Counted from the first letter of the stretch, positions 9,951 through 21,930 are shown. The stretch is DNA of 64,000 bases from Simmondsia chinensis (GCA_018398585.1 JAGTTD010000014.1:17173387-17237386); one strand, 5' to 3'. Numbers and translations: made by a program. Notes: a model not told the origin generated them from the letters alone.

Positions 9951-10637
9951 TTGATTCCAATGCAGGCTCAACAGAGTGGAGTGGAATTGTATTCATCAAA
10001 GAACACTAATGGCAGGCCTCCTGATTTGGTAAAGGTGGAACAAGCTGAAATATGTTCATACATCAGTAGGAAAGTTCAAAACAGACACATTAGCAGGAAA
10101 GTTCAAAACATACAAGTTTTTGATCTTGAGAAGTGCAAGGCTGTTTTGATGTTCCATTGGTTTCATGGGCTGGTGGATTTTGCTTTCCTACTTGTGCTCA
10201 TTGTTAAAGGATTAGGATTGCTTGATTTGAATCACTTTAGCTATAGCAAGTCAATTGAAGGCAGAAGGTTGAAAGAGGGTAATGCAAGAGCTAAAAATCT
10301 TGTGAACAATCTGGAAGTTGGGAGCTGTAGGTTAAGGATAGTAAATTGGGATTCTTTGGAAGCTCAAGTGGTGACCTTGTTCCCTTGGAGTTCAACTGTG
10401 ACTTTTGAGGACTTAGCTTGGTGGTGCAAAACTCCCAATTTACAAACCAATGTCTCAATTGCTCAAGAAGTCAAGCTAGATTGTTGCATTGAAAACCAAA
10501 GTATCAGATGTTTTTTGTGTACTTTCTTCATGTTGTGGCAAGCCAAGAGAGTGGAAGTAGACATTGGAGATAGCAGGCATCAAAGTCAAGCTATAATTGA
10601 ATATACAAGAGTTTGGGAAATGAAAATAAGACTTTGA
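9951..10637 (+). CDS. LARD internal ORF 2, unknown protein (228 aa)
   Basis: Not recognised. The N-terminal part repeats the unit seen in ORF 1: QSGVELY at residues 7-13, then NGRPPD. A short tandem repeat, ISRKVQN twice, lies at about residues 38-54. Residues 65-90 form a hydrophobic stretch (MFHWFHGLVDFAFLLVLIV) that could be a membrane segment or simply reflect composition. No catalytic motif of a retroelement is visible. The 400 bases between the two ORFs hold stops in all frames, so the ORFs may be broken parts of one older gene. Whether it is expressed cannot be judged from sequence. Confidence 0.3.
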   Translation: MIPMQAQQSGVELYSSKNTNGRPPDLVKVEQAEICSYISRKVQNRHISRKVQNIQVFDLEKCKAVLMFHWFHGLVDFAFLLVLIVKGLGLLDLNHFSYSKSIEGRRLKEGNARAKNLVNNLEVGSCRLRIVNWDSLEAQVVTLFPWSSTVTFEDLAWWCKTPNLQTNVSIAQEVKLDCCIENQSIRCFLCTFFMLWQAKRVEVDIGDSRHQSQAIIEYTRVWEMKIRL

Positions 10638-11351
10638 TAACTTCGATGTTCTAACAAGAGGCACAACCAGCAGATTTTAACGAAGATGATATGGATTTAT
10701 TGTTAAGCTCATTGCACTCATTAAAGGCAACATCTAAGTATGTTAATTTGTCAAGGGAATGTGCTAGCTAGATTCCAAGAAGCCTTGAGTACTTGGGGAC
10801 AACTGAAATTCTTTTCTTCAGCCTAACAATTCAGGGATTCTACAAGCTTCATAGCAGTATAGCAATTGAATTTTGCATAATCAGACAGATGAAGTTCGAG
10901 ATAAGTGCTATGGTTACTGTAAGCCATGGCTCTTAGCTGCAGAATTCAAGATTAGCAGCGCTTATTAACTTCAGGAAGTGGATGTGTGCTTGCATCAAAT
11001 GCAGCAAAGGGGTCTTTAGTGTAGTTTATGGAGTTGGTGTTTTGCTGATTTGGTATGATAGGGGAATACCACCTGAGGAGAATTCTCCAAACAGATGCAA
11101 GACTTTGATCGTAGACCCATATATATGAGCAGCATCGATAGCATCCAATAAGAAATAGCAAGTTCCCAGCTAAAAATTCAGATTCATACTTTAGTGAAAT
11201 TCAGATTCAGATTTGCTCTTGCTTCCAAAGTGTTCTTCATTTACAGATTTCAGCAGGGAGCTCATTACCTTCGACTCCAACTCCTACGTCAATAAGTGTT
11301 CTTCAAAGTTTCAACTCTCTTCTTGATACTTGAGGACAAGAATCTCCGCGG

Positions 11352-11352
<1 letters not shown>
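10638..11352. other. LARD interior, 3' non-coding part
   Basis: AT-rich to neutral sequence with no long frame. Near its right end, at about 11320-11348, it reads TACTTGAGGACAAG, resembling the close of Ty3-gypsy integrase reading frames (Leu-Glu-Asp-Lys). That would hint at a gypsy origin for the LARD, on weak evidence. Confidence 0.3.
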
Positions 11353-11383
<31 letters not shown>

Positions 11384-11430
11384 CGGGCGCGGGGGGGGCC
11401 CAAGGTGGGGTGGGGGAGGAGGGGAGGGAG
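11353..11430 (+). other. 31-base poly-G run and G-rich polypurine region of the LARD
   Basis: An uninterrupted run of 31 G (11353-11383) is followed by further G-rich sequence up to the 3' LTR, exactly where the polypurine tract should be. The first few bases expected at the start of the 3' LTR are replaced by GGGAG. The run may be a real expansion, but long G homopolymers are also a typical place for assembly or sequencing errors. Confidence 0.6.
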
Positions 11431-11803
11431 ATTCTCATAGTTGGGGTACATGAAAGATTGCAATTAGAATAAGTCATGATATAATAAGTGGTAGTATAAG
11501 CCAATGATGTGTGTAAGGAGGTTGATACACTAGTTAAGCATTGTTAGTTAGTTTGGGCGCCAAAGTCGATTAGGCTATGATCTAAGTGCATTGTATCTTT
11601 AGATATTTCAGGCTAAGCCATCTTAAGTGATTAGTAGTATAAGTATGTAAAGTCTCTTTTAAAGAGCTCATAACTTTGAGAATGAAAGACATCTCTTTTG
11701 AGATCAATTCTCTCTCTATTTTCTCATCTCCAATTCACTTCTCTTCTCATCTAAACTCTCATCAATCCTACGTTATGATTTGAGATTAGTCTCGATCATA
11801 ACA
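11431..11803 (+). repeat. LARD 3' LTR
   Basis: Aligns with 6886-7282 and ends GATCATAACA directly before the GTTTA target duplication. It lacks the first few bases of the LTR and a 17-base CT-rich segment present in the 5' copy. Confidence 0.8.
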
Positions 11804-11819
11804 GTTTACTGTGAGTAAT

Positions 11820-12400
11820 TGAATGGAGATCAATTTTGTCAGCAAAATAAAATTTAAGGGACTACTTTGGAAAAAAAGACATGAGGGACTAATTTAAATA
11901 ATCTTATAAACATGATGAACCTATAGAGTAAATAATCATTTTAGTTATTTTTCTTAATTTTTTAATCCGATGTGGCACCACATCACATGAAGTCGACACC
12001 TACCGGTTACCTAATGTGGGTGACCTATTAATGGACCAATTAGTGAAAAAATAAAACATTTCAAATCATTTTAAATAAAAGAAGAGATTTATGGTTAATA
12101 TGAACTTTTTTTAACATTAATTAAATGAGCAAATTTATAATATAAGGGATCAACAATCTAATAGTTCAATTGATCACACATCTTTTTTTTTTTTTTTTTT
12201 TCCTCTCTCTCTCTTTTATTCCAAATGATCTCTTATGTTTTTGACAAATTTAGTCCCTCACCAGGTTTAACCACATTAGGTAACTGATTAGGTGTTGTTT
12301 TCCATATCACCTAGCACCACATTGAATAAAAACAACGAAAAATGAGTTATTTACTTTATTGGTACATAATATTTGTAAAATTTGTTCAGATTGATTCTTT
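11820..12400. repeat. Foldback (inverted-repeat) element
   Basis: The arm at about 11965-12060 (GTGGCACCACATCAC, GGTTACCTAATGTGGGTGACC) recurs inverted at about 12235-12335 (ACCACATTAGGTAAC, CACCTAGCACCAC). A third arm of the same family is at 23542-23640, just beyond Copia-2, so Copia-2 landed in a cluster of these repeats. No coding capacity. A 22-base poly-T lies at about 12181-12202. Confidence 0.5.
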
Positions 12401-12621
12401 TTTTATATTCAAAAGTCTCTTTTTATTTTAAACAAACTTCGCCCCTTGTCAGGTTGTTCACATTAAATAATGGATGAAATAGCAGTTTTAGTCTCTCGTT
12501 AGGTCACATATTATATAATGAATTTTATAAAATACAAAAAAAAAAATTTCTAAATATTAGAGACTATAAATATATAATGTGTTTTTTTTGTTTTCTTTTT
12601 ATTATTTTATATCCCATGCAG

Positions 12622-13192
12622 CGTTAGAACAATTTATAGGAAACACACAAATTTGTTAGGGAAATCATAGAACATATATCTAAATCGGTCACTAGATTCA
12701 AGGCACGTAGCAAACCATTTTCTTTAAGACTTATTTCTTCGATACTGAAATAGTCTAAGGGATACAATGAAACCTACCAACAAAGTGACAGTAAGAGCGT
12801 AGACAGAGGAAGATGACCAAAACTTTTTAAGAGAAAGATAGAATGAACTTTTTCAAGTCATATGCAAAACAAAAATGGTGAACTATTTGTAGAGATTAAT
12901 GTGTCTCTTGGGAAGAGACACATCCTCCATACTTATTCTTAAGCAAGGAACACATCCCTTTAAAATTACCAAAATGGATTTCCAAAAACCCTAAAAAACC
13001 GCGCAAGGTAACGGCCATAACTGCCCTATGTCTCGACATGCAAAACCTATGTGTCGACACTCAAACCCAGTCCTTGGGGTTTGTACGTCTGTGTGTCGAC
13101 ACACAGATCCAAACTTTGGTTTTTGCATATTTATGCCAAAATATATTAACATGTAAACATTCAAAACACTTTATTTTGAAAATACACCAACA
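12622..13192 (-). repeat. Copia-2 3' LTR
   Basis: 571 bases; on the plus strand it opens CGTTAGAAC, where the other LTR has TGTCAGAAT, and closes ACACCAACA. It pairs with 22652-23541 along its length. Confidence 0.7.
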
Positions 13193-13389
13193 TTCCCCCA
13201 CCTTTTTTAAAATATGTCCATTTTCATATAATTTAAACAACATCTCAGTGTTAAAGGAAGTCCTTATGCATAAATGAGAGTGCCTTCTAATTGAACCCTC
13301 ACTTAGCAAAGACCCGTTATAATTAATCGGAGCATAATGGTAGACTAACTTTTAAACCATACGAGTCCATTTTGACTAACCACACATGT

Positions 13390-13659
13390 TTTTTTTTTTT
13401 TTTTTTGTTTTTTTTTGATAAGGTCAGTGTTATATATCAAAAAAAATAAAAAAAAAACCGTACAAGATGTACTTACATGATGTACGAGGGGCCTGCCCCA
13501 AGATGGCCGAAGCCTACAAGTAATCCAAAAGAAAGCAACAAGCAAAAAGCAGACAAAAGAGTAAATACAGAGGAACATCAAAATGAAACTCCTAAGTACA
13601 AACTCTAAGAAAAAGGAAAATACAAAGGAACATCAAAGAAAATTCCTAAGTACAAGCCT
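13390..13659 (-). mobile_element. 5'-truncated L1-type LINE 3' end
   Basis: A 270-base insertion is flanked by perfect 14-bp target duplications CTAACCACACATGT (13376-13389 and 13660-13673). Poly-T at its left edge is the poly-A tail of a minus-strand LINE, preceded on that strand by a segment that includes GGGGCAGGCCCC. Part of it is tandemly duplicated: ACATCAAA and CCTAAGTACAA occur twice, about 60 bases apart. No reverse transcriptase is retained, so it is a dead-on-arrival copy. Confidence 0.8.
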
Positions 13660-13959
13660 CTAACCACACATGTCTCCACATACAAGACTTACTCTCCACA
13701 ACACATCTCATCTTCGACTGACATCCAAGGCCTTGTGTCCCATGCCTTTCATGAATGTAACAGAGTCAAACCCATGTCATTAAAACACTCCTTGAAGCGG
13801 AAAAACTTCACAATTATTTAGGTAGACCCCATTGATCATTTCCCTGCAAAACGACATTCAATAGTTTTCTCAGGTCCATTAGGAGCTTACGCTCAACCTT
13901 CTTTCCCTTTGTCGCAGGTTACCAAGCACTACACCTGAGATGGTATTTACTTTTAGTGC

Positions 13960-14470
13960 TTGCAATCACACAGATGATGGAACTCCCTCATTGAACGCAA
14001 GACCTGACGTTATACCAGGTGTTGGGTTGAGGGTCCATCATGGGTGACTAAAATTGATGGGTTTAACCCATCCCTTTACTTATTCATTTTCAAGTCTCTA
14101 GCAAGGCCTTTCTTTAAGGGATCTACTGGATTGTGACTTGCATTTTCAAAGTTCATAATGATCACCCAATCTTTCATTAGTTGTTTCACATAACTATGTC
14201 TCACACTAATGTGTCCAGACTTTCATTTATATACCTCACTCTTATTCATTTGAAGGCATAGCCTCACTATCACAATTGATAAAAATAAGCAATATTGGTT
14301 GAGGCCACAACGGAATCTTATACAAAAGATCTTTTAATCATTTTGCTTCTTGACTAGCAAAAACTAGAGCAATCAATTCTACAATCATGGTGGAACTAAT
14401 ATATGTCTATTTCTTGAAATCCCAAGAAACAACACGCTCACCATGTAGGAATACCTGCTTGTAGAAGCGT
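13960..14470 (-). pseudogene. Copia-2 RNase H remnant
   Basis: Reading the minus strand through about 14060-14430 gives a copia RNase H order: SWDFK, then STM-VELIAL, then LKDLLYKIPLWPQP, then CDSEA, then GHISVRHSYVKQLM, then NPVDPLKKGLARDL. Several stops interrupt it. This fixes Copia-2 as minus-strand copia and shows the 3' end of pol near the 3' LTR, as expected. Its catalytic acidic residues may survive in CDSEA, but the frame is broken. Confidence 0.65.
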
Positions 14471-16488
14471 AGTCCTCTTTATCGGTGATACAACTGGCAT
14501 CCGTGTTCTTCTAACGTAGAAGAATGCTCATTAAAAGTAGTACCATAATTTATGGTCATTTCAGTACCTTATGTACCACATGCTAGTAAATTTTACTTGA
14601 ATTGCTAGTATATCTACCTAGCTTTCCAACAACAAAGACTATACCGAGCCTTTTCATACTCCAATTGTACTATTGGAGTACCTTCATTTGATACTAAATA
14701 TCCATACCAAATATCAACATATAATTGACAAACAAACATATAAAGACTCCTTTATTACTATCAAACTTGCTATATACGCATTTATCCAATTCATTTATTG
14801 CCTTTTTCCAAAAGCGACATCACAAGACTTCTTAGCCTCGTCATAGAGTCAAATTCTATAATACCACAATATGGAACTTTAACATTCATATTGTCTCTGG
14901 TTCGTTCTTCTAGATACATAGAGAAATACAGTCCAAATGACTTTTCCTTTTTAGTCTTTTATTTCTTCTAAGTTCTAGAACTTTTTCGGGATTTCTTCCC
15001 TCACAATATGATTTTCATCATATGAAAACAAAAGGTCATTTTCCATCGAAATTCAATCTTTCAATCTTAGGAAAAAACTTATTTTATCTTGATATATTTT
15101 ACTTCACATTATCATAATGTATCATCATTTCATCAATATCAATGACAGATTCAAAATCGCTTTTGCATACTTATTCATATTTATATTCATGAATTTCAAT
15201 TTATCCATAATTAAATTACATGAATTATCATGCCATTTATAAGTGTCAAACCTTATGGACAACATGTGAATCATCATAATTTCATATTCCTTTACTCTTA
15301 AAATTTGCTATTTTGATGACTAACAACATCATGGCACATTGATATAAAATCACATAAGAAAATTACTTGTCATGAGAAATTGCGCTCAATTTGTATATTT
15401 AGCTCGCAAGACAATATCATTAGAACAACATAAAATATATAATTATGTCTTTCATGATCCACTAATTTCATTCTCCTCAAATTTATACCACTTTCATTTT
15501 TACCAAGTAAACAGAAAGCATCCATGTTAACAATTAAAATCGCAAAATTTAAGATTGCATTAACATGCATACATGCATTAAGACGTAAAATATGAATATG
15601 CATGTATTATTTAAATCAATTGAACATCCTTTAACTTAGTAAGTCCATCAACTTATATACATACTCATATTCAAATACTTTTCATAAGTATGAGCATAAA
15701 TGTATTAAACCTCAATTTAGTAACACTTCATACTACAAATTCTTGAGATTTATATTGTGATTATATTTACCAATAATGTATACACCTTACTTTGTTTCAA
15801 TCATCATAATTCTATGAAAATTAAAATCCTGGTTATATATTTTTACCAATTTATAACAATTATATATCCATAATTTAATGTCTTTTGAAAGTTAAACAAA
15901 TCATTATCAAACAATCATTATGAACATGTATCATTGACTAGACAAATGTGTTTGATTTTAGTGTCAGCATTTACACATGCATATTCAGTGAAGCATTATA
16001 TTGAAAATTGAACACGTAAATATTACATTATATTTACATATGCAAATATCTTAAGTGTCAAAGGGAAATTTACATTTACACAGTGAAAATGCGGTTCTCA
16101 ACAATGAAAATCATATTTTTGAATATTATTATTTTTTCTTCTCTCTATTATTCATATTATGTATCTAAACTATGAGTAAATCCATGAAAAATCCATTGCT
16201 CCTTTTAATGCATGAAACTCATGAATCATTATCATACTTTATTGCCTAAATGCATGTATTTATACAATTCACTTATTTTTATTATTATTAGTTTTGGCAT
16301 CATCTCGGCTTCTAGTTTCAACAACTACACAAAATAAGAGTTTTCCTTTTTAGCAACGCCTCGACGCCCAGTTTTAACAACCACCCAAAGCGTGGAATCT
16401 CATATTACCAATTCATTATCTACTCATTATCTGTAATTGAAATTGTCATCATCTTGATAAAATATAATCAGTTAACAAAATTTATATG
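14471..16488. other. AT-rich interior of Copia-2, no clear gene
   Basis: Strongly AT-rich, with many CAT/ATG words; short frames such as 15370-15603 lack domain motifs. The part near 14500-14900 may hold further reverse-transcriptase remnants on the minus strand, but I could not read a continuous motif. The remainder looks like non-coding internal DNA. Confidence 0.35.
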
Positions 16489-16600
16489 TGTTGTAAATAT
16501 TGGATATTTTTCGGGTATAAATTTTAGAGTCGAGTTTGGATATTATTAAATATTATAGAAAATAAAAAATTATATAAAATACCTATTTACATATATATAC

Positions 16601-16656
<56 letters not shown>

Positions 16657-16964
16657 GGGTATTGTGACACATGTCATAACATGAGTCATCAAATGATAAC
16701 TCACCCCCACCCCTTCTTCCTGTGTATATTACACCCACTACATACACAGGAACAACAAAAGAAGAAAAGGAAAAAGAAAAGAAAAGAAAAGAAAAGAAAG
16801 AGAAAAAGAAAAGAAAGAAACGAGAGAAGAGAGAAAAGAGAAAAAAAGATTAAATAAAATTGTCTCATTCTAATACAAAATATTTGTTATTTTTGTTAAT
16901 TATATTTCGGTTTGTCTTTTTATTACCTTCCTATAGAGTATAATATCTATATAGTTTTATTACA
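16489..16964 (+). repeat. Copia-3 5' LTR
   Basis: 476 bases from TGTTGTAAATATTGG to TTTTATTACA, including an (AT)n microsatellite at about 16600-16653 and an AG-rich run with repeated GAAAA units. The microsatellite is longer here than in the 3' LTR, which accounts for most of the length difference. Confidence 0.8.
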
Positions 16965-17129
16965 CGTTATCAACACGAGTCTCTAGCCAACTGATTGTTC
17001 TATACTCGAGGTAAGTTTACCTTCCCTAATCTTTGTGATTTATAATTTTACTAATCTTGAGTTTACTACTCTTGATATTACTGACAAAAATTATTTACCT
17101 TTGACCCTTAATATTGAGATACACCATGA

Positions 17130-17760
17130 TGCTGTGAATCTCGGATAATTAAAAAGTGTAAATAACGCATCCCAGCAGGATCGCGCCAGAACAATGATAT
17201 TTCTCATGCATCATATCCCAGAAGGATTGAAAGCTGAGTATGTTATTATAAAGGGCTCGTATGTCCTTTGATCGAATTTAAAGGAGAGGTTTGATCATGA
17301 AATGTCTATGATTCCCCCTAAAGCTCGCTATAAATGGATTCACCTGCGGCTGTAGGATTTTAAAACTGTCAGCGAATATAACTCTGCAGTGTTTAGTATT
17401 ACCTCCCGGCTGCAATTATACAGTGAAAATATTACTGAGGAGGATATGTTAGAGAAAATATTCTCTACTTTTCATGTCTCGAATATGATCCGGTAGTAGT
17501 AATATCGAGTACGAGAATTTTAAAATTACTTAGAGTTGATATCTGTCTCCTCATTGATGAACAAAGCAATGAATTCTTGATGAAAAATCATCAGACACGA
17601 CCAACTGGATTCGAACCACTCCCTGAAGTGAATGCTTCGACATATGGCTAGCAAGAACATGGTCGAGGTTGTAAATGTGGACGTGATTAAAGCCGCGGGT
17701 GAGGTTATAGTCACGGTCATAATAACTGGCATTACAGTACCTTGAATGGGCCAAAATTTA
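17130..17760 (+). pseudogene. Copia-3 gag remnant
   Basis: Plus-strand frames give a copia gag of the UBN2 type: LMHHIPEGLKAEYV near 17200, KERFDHEMSMIPPKARYKW near 17290-17340, TVSEYNSAVF, then ITEEDMLEKIFSTFH near 17430-17480. Frameshifts and stops interrupt it, for example a stop after the SYVL segment. Downstream, degenerate Arg/Gly-type codons suggest a lost nucleic-acid-binding tail. Only capsid-like sequence can be supported; the zinc knuckle is not readable. Confidence 0.65.
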
Positions 17761-17829
17761 AGAAGTCTACTGACGAGGAGATGAAGGAAAGAGAAAACTT
17801 TAGTTTCTCATATTTTCTATTTTGCATAT

Positions 17830-18170
17830 TCATAGCTGGCTATGCCGCCTACTTATTATCTGTTATCCACATGGTCGGCTATGCCGCCTATTTATTATCA
17901 GTTATTTATATGGCTATATTACTCAGTAAATCTATTTGATACTTAATTAAAGGCTCCAGAAGAGTACATATCATGTTTCCTGAAGAAATAATATTTAATT
18001 CCGATATACCCATTGTGATGATTGACCAGAAGTTAATAGACCAATAAATATGGTTAAGAGAATCGTTGAAATTCTCGCACCCATTAAAGAACTAGAAGAT
18101 TCTTATATCGAGTGCTTCAAATTTGAACGAAGGCTCCAGAAGAGCACAAGTTATGTTCCATGAAGGGACA
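17830..18170 (+). repeat. Short direct repeats inside Copia-3
   Basis: GGCTATGCCGCCTA occurs twice about 40 bases apart (about 17840 and 17878). GGCTCCAGAAGAG recurs at about 17951 and 18131. They look like local tandem and dispersed duplications in decayed gag-pol sequence. Confidence 0.5.
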
Positions 18171-18329
18171 AAACTAAACATAAGCGATGCTCTGTTTTCT
18201 AGTAGATCATAGAGAAACTTGATCAGTTTTTGAGTTATTCGTCACAATGGTTATCATATTGAGACAATAAATGAGGGAGATAAAGAATATCTTTACATTA
18301 CATCGCTTACTTCAGGAAGAAAGAAAATA

Positions 18330-19400
18330 ATGGAAAAAAATTGGCAGCACTTTTCTTCTGGGTTATATTATACTTACATAAACACGATTGAATCAAATAC
18401 AGTGGTTAACCAGAAGTTAACTGCTTGCAAAATGTTCACCTTGTGGCATGACCGTTTGGGCCATCAAGGTGTAATGATGATGAGAAAAATTATTGAAAGT
18501 TCTCATGAGTACTCATTAAAGAACCTGAAGATTCTTTCTCCTGATGAGATTTCATGTGCTGCCTGTGCCGCTAAAGGCAAAAGTTATTACTATGTCATAC
18601 TCAATTGAAATTGAGTTTGAGTCCCATGTATCTGGAAGAATACTAAATGGGACATATGTGGGCCAATCATTTTATCACGTGGACCAATTTTGTATGATAC
18701 TAATAGAGGCCTCTACCTGTTGGTTCCGTGAGTCTGGATAACACACTTGTGATGTGGTATTTGTGAAACTTCTTGCATAAACGATCTGACTATGAGCTCA
18801 AGTTGTGGATTGTATGATATTGTAGGAGAGATTACATCCCAAGAATTTAATGATTATTATATGCGATGAATTATCACATAGCCCATGTACAGATATATAA
18901 TGGTCTTGCAGATTTCTGATTAAACGCCTGTAGCAAATGGCTAGACCATTACTATTATTGCCGACTTTTACACGGGTACATGTTATGATACCGGTTGTAG
19001 CACTAATTATGGATCTCCCTAGTATAACTTGTCTCTAACAAAGTCCAAATATATATCCCATCTATAAATTTGGTTATATACTGTATGTCCTAGTTATTCC
19101 ATCTCAATGAGAAAAGATGGGTTTAGATAAGGGGACTTTTGAATTTATCTAGAGATGTTAACTGGAAACATTTTTACGGCATAATTTGCTAACTGTAAAT
19201 TTGACAGGTTTCCGGAGTCAGGGGGAGAAAATCGAAAGTTGGAAAATGAGAATTCGTGTGGAATACATCATTGGACCAGAAGTTCAAAAGAACTGTTCAC
19301 TTGTAAATTATGACAAGCCAATTCATAGATGTATTCACCAATGGAAAGTGGGTGACCAAATAATATGTCCCCATTGTATATGCTCCTGCTTGAATTAATA
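18330..19400 (+). pseudogene. Copia-3 GAG-pre-integrase and integrase remnant
   Basis: The frame at 18330-18608 reads KLTACKMFTLWHDRLGHQG, the GAG-pre-integrase W-H-x-R-L-G-H motif, and ends with the cysteine pair CAACAAKGK that in intact elements starts the integrase zinc-binding region. Beyond 18610 the integrase core is only patchily readable and is full of stops. No intact DDE triad can be traced. It belongs to the Copia-3 polyprotein between gag and reverse transcriptase. Confidence 0.6.
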
Positions 19401-21080
19401 TCCCAGTCGAGTGATATTCTAATATATTAAAAAATGCATCCATTGCATGCTAGAAGCGTGGTAAATATATCGGTTCCAAAGATTTGAATCTGAGAAAAAA
19501 AAAAGGAGCAATAGAAAAGATTGGTCCCTCTATTATAAATTCTTGAGGAGAAAAACTCTGTAGAGATAATAATATGTGTAAATGAAAATCCCTCAAGATT
19601 ATCAGGGAACTGAAGCTACCTGAGTCTATTGAAATTATGATGATAAAGAGAGCTCTATGAAATATTGGATATAATAGAACCGAAATAAAAATTGATCAGA
19701 TGTTTGTATATACAATAGCTACTCTCTAATCAAAGAAATTGAAAATCTTGGACTAGTGTTTGTTCAAGAATGCCAACAAAGAAATGATTGGCTCAAATAG
19801 AAAGACGCAATTAGCCATGTGTAACTTTTGGACCTGAAGTCCAAATGCCTAAAGAATAAAACCTATATGTTACATATGAATGTTTGTGCAGAAAAAATGA
19901 GGGGGTGAAAAGCACAATTTGTAGCCTAAGATTTATTATAGAGACCAGAAATCGATGGGACATACATATGAGAAATGGATCCACTTAATCTGATGATCTC
20001 TATAAGCGTTATATATATATATAGTAATAGCTTATTTTTACGATGATATTTATATGAAAGTCCCTGAAAGACCAAACATGCCAGAAACATGTAGTTCAAA
20101 ACCGCGGTATATATCTACTAAAAGAGAGATATATTAATATCATCATAACTCCTGAAGAGCTTAAAAAGGCTGTTACGCATCTAAACTGAGAACTCGAGAT
20201 TGAGGATCTCGGAAAAGGAAAGATTTTGTCTCGACCTGAAGATCGAGCACTAATATGATAGAGTATTACTCTATTGGTCAACTCATACCAGTACAGCACT
20301 TGAGTATTTTATCATGTTGTTTAGTGCCTCAAGTTTGACCTCTTTCGATCCTCAATGAGGTAATGAATAAATTCTTGACCCTACTATACCTTAGTTTAAG
20401 TGACTTATTGATATAGTTGTTACACAACCAGAAGTGGCTTCTTTGGTCAACTTGTCACTAGTATATGATATGTGGTTAAATATTTATCGTGATGGATCAA
20501 CCAACATACTTTATAATGTTATGTTAAACTTGAAATTGATTTTGTATGCAAGTACCCGTTATTTATTTGAACCACACAAGATAAGTGACAAGTATATACT
20601 ATTTTATTATATAACTATATTGCTATGTTTTGGCAATCTACTAACAATTATAGCTATTGTTGAGACACTTGCGCTTTATGAGCAAGTAGAGACTGAGTAA
20701 TATCAACACCCTTGATCCTACATATTTTAACTTTCCAACGATTAGGGGGAGTCCGATAGTACAATATGAAGATAAGTCTGCATTGTTCAAGCAAAAGAGA
20801 GTTCATAGAGCCAGTTCATTTCAAAGAAATTATTTTTACTCTCAAGCTTCCTGAAAAAAAAATTAAGTACATATTCACTTAGAGGAGTTACTTGCGAAAA
20901 CATTGTCTACAACAAATTTCAAGAAATTGGCACAAAATTGGCATTAGCCAACTCCGAGACATCCTTGATTAATGTACGTCCCTTAAGAAAAGTTAACTAC
21001 ACACTGTACTCTTTTTCCTTAGCTATGAATTTTCCCACTTGGTTTTTTCCTCACAAAAGGTTTTTTAATGAGGCAGTTCA
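19401..21080 (+). other. Copia-3 reverse transcriptase region, too decayed to read
   Basis: By position this should encode reverse transcriptase, but all frames are closed by stops. A few words survive, such as Val-Tyr-Asp-Met near 20460, but no YVDD-type catalytic motif is found. Confidence 0.4.
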
Positions 21081-21345
21081 AGAAGCGTATAGAACTTAGA
21101 CAATATACACTTTCAAGAATGTTATGTCCCGCACATATTATCAGAAATGTGACAGAACTAAACATATCTCACCAAAGTTCTTTTTTACACACGAGCTTCA
21201 AAAGATGGGTGAAATAGATGTCCAACAAGTTCGCTCAAGTGAGAATTTGGCAGATTTGTTCATGAAGACATTACCGACATCAACTTTTGAGAAATTAGTT
21301 TATAAAGTTCGTATGCGTCGACTCAGAAACGCCTCTTACTAATAT
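21080..21345 (+). pseudogene. Copia-3 RNase H C-terminal remnant
   Basis: The frame at 21124-21342 carries DRTKHISPKFFFTHELQK followed by VQQVRSSENLADLFMKTLP and STFEKLV. This is the conserved C-terminal end of copia RNase H polyproteins, which usually closes a few dozen codons before the polypurine tract; here the tract is at about 21490. This 70-codon piece is clean, but the upstream part of the domain is broken, so no functional enzyme is possible. Confidence 0.75.
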
Positions 21346-21498
21346 GTTCACATGAGGGGGAGTTAAATGTGAGCTATACTCTTTTTCTCTTCGCTATGAT
21401 TTTTCCCACTGGGTTTTCCTGGCAAGATTTTTAACGAAGCAGGGGTATTTAGCTTGGACACTGTGTCCCGTTATAACGAAAAATATCCAAAGGGGGAG

Positions 21499-21597
21499 TG
21501 CTTTAAATATTGGATATTTTTCGGGTACAAATTTTAGAGTCGAGTTTGGATATTATTAAATATTATAGAAAATTAGAAATTATGTAAAATACTTATT

Positions 21598-21628
<31 letters not shown>

Positions 21629-21930
21629 ATAAATGGGTATTGTGACACATATCACAACATGAGTCATCAAATGACGACTCAACCCTACCCCTTCTTCCTA
21701 TATATATTACACCCACTACACACGCGGGAACAACACAACAAGAAAAGGAAAAAGAAAAGAAAAGAAAAGAAAGAGAAAAAGAAAAGAAAGAAACGAGAGA
21801 AAAGAGAAAAAGATATTAAATAAAATAGTCTCATTCTGATACAAAATATTTGTTATTTTTGTTAATTATATTTAGGTTTGTCTTTTTATTACCTTCCTAT
21901 AGAGTATAATATCTCTATAGTTTTATAACA
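21499..21930 (+). repeat. Copia-3 3' LTR
   Basis: 432 bases; aligns with 16489-16964, shows a shorter (AT)n tract, and ends TTTTATAACA directly before the ATATG target duplication. Confidence 0.8.

Larger units (their letters stand above)
6886..11803 (+). mobile_element. LARD: non-autonomous LTR retrotransposon (4.9 kb)
   Basis: Two LTRs (6886-7282 and about 11431-11803) flank a 4.1-kb interior with no recognisable gag, protease, reverse transcriptase or integrase. Perfect 5-bp target duplications GTTTA lie at 6881-6885 and 11804-11808. A slightly altered tRNA-Met primer site follows the 5' LTR, and a G-rich tract precedes the 3' LTR. The LTRs differ at roughly 19 of about 375 aligned positions by eye, plus a 17-base gap, so the insertion is moderately old. 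It must have been mobilised by another element's proteins. Two long ORFs of unknown origin lie inside. Confidence 0.8.
16489..21930 (+). mobile_element. Copia-3: nested Ty1-copia element
   Basis: Two LTRs (16489-16964 and 21499-21930) enclose about 4.5 kb of decayed copia gag-pol on the plus strand. Perfect 5-bp target duplications ATATG lie at 16484-16488 and 21931-21935. The region after the 5' LTR reads GTTATCAACACGAG, a primer-region sequence I associate with Ale/Retrofit-type copia elements. AAAGGGGGAG precedes the 3' LTR as a polypurine tract. Many stops show it is inactive. It sits inside Copia-2. Confidence 0.85.

Noticed and set aside
11289..11504. Minus-strand proline-rich ORF
   Set aside because: The poly-proline comes entirely from the complement of the 31-G run and the G-rich tract.
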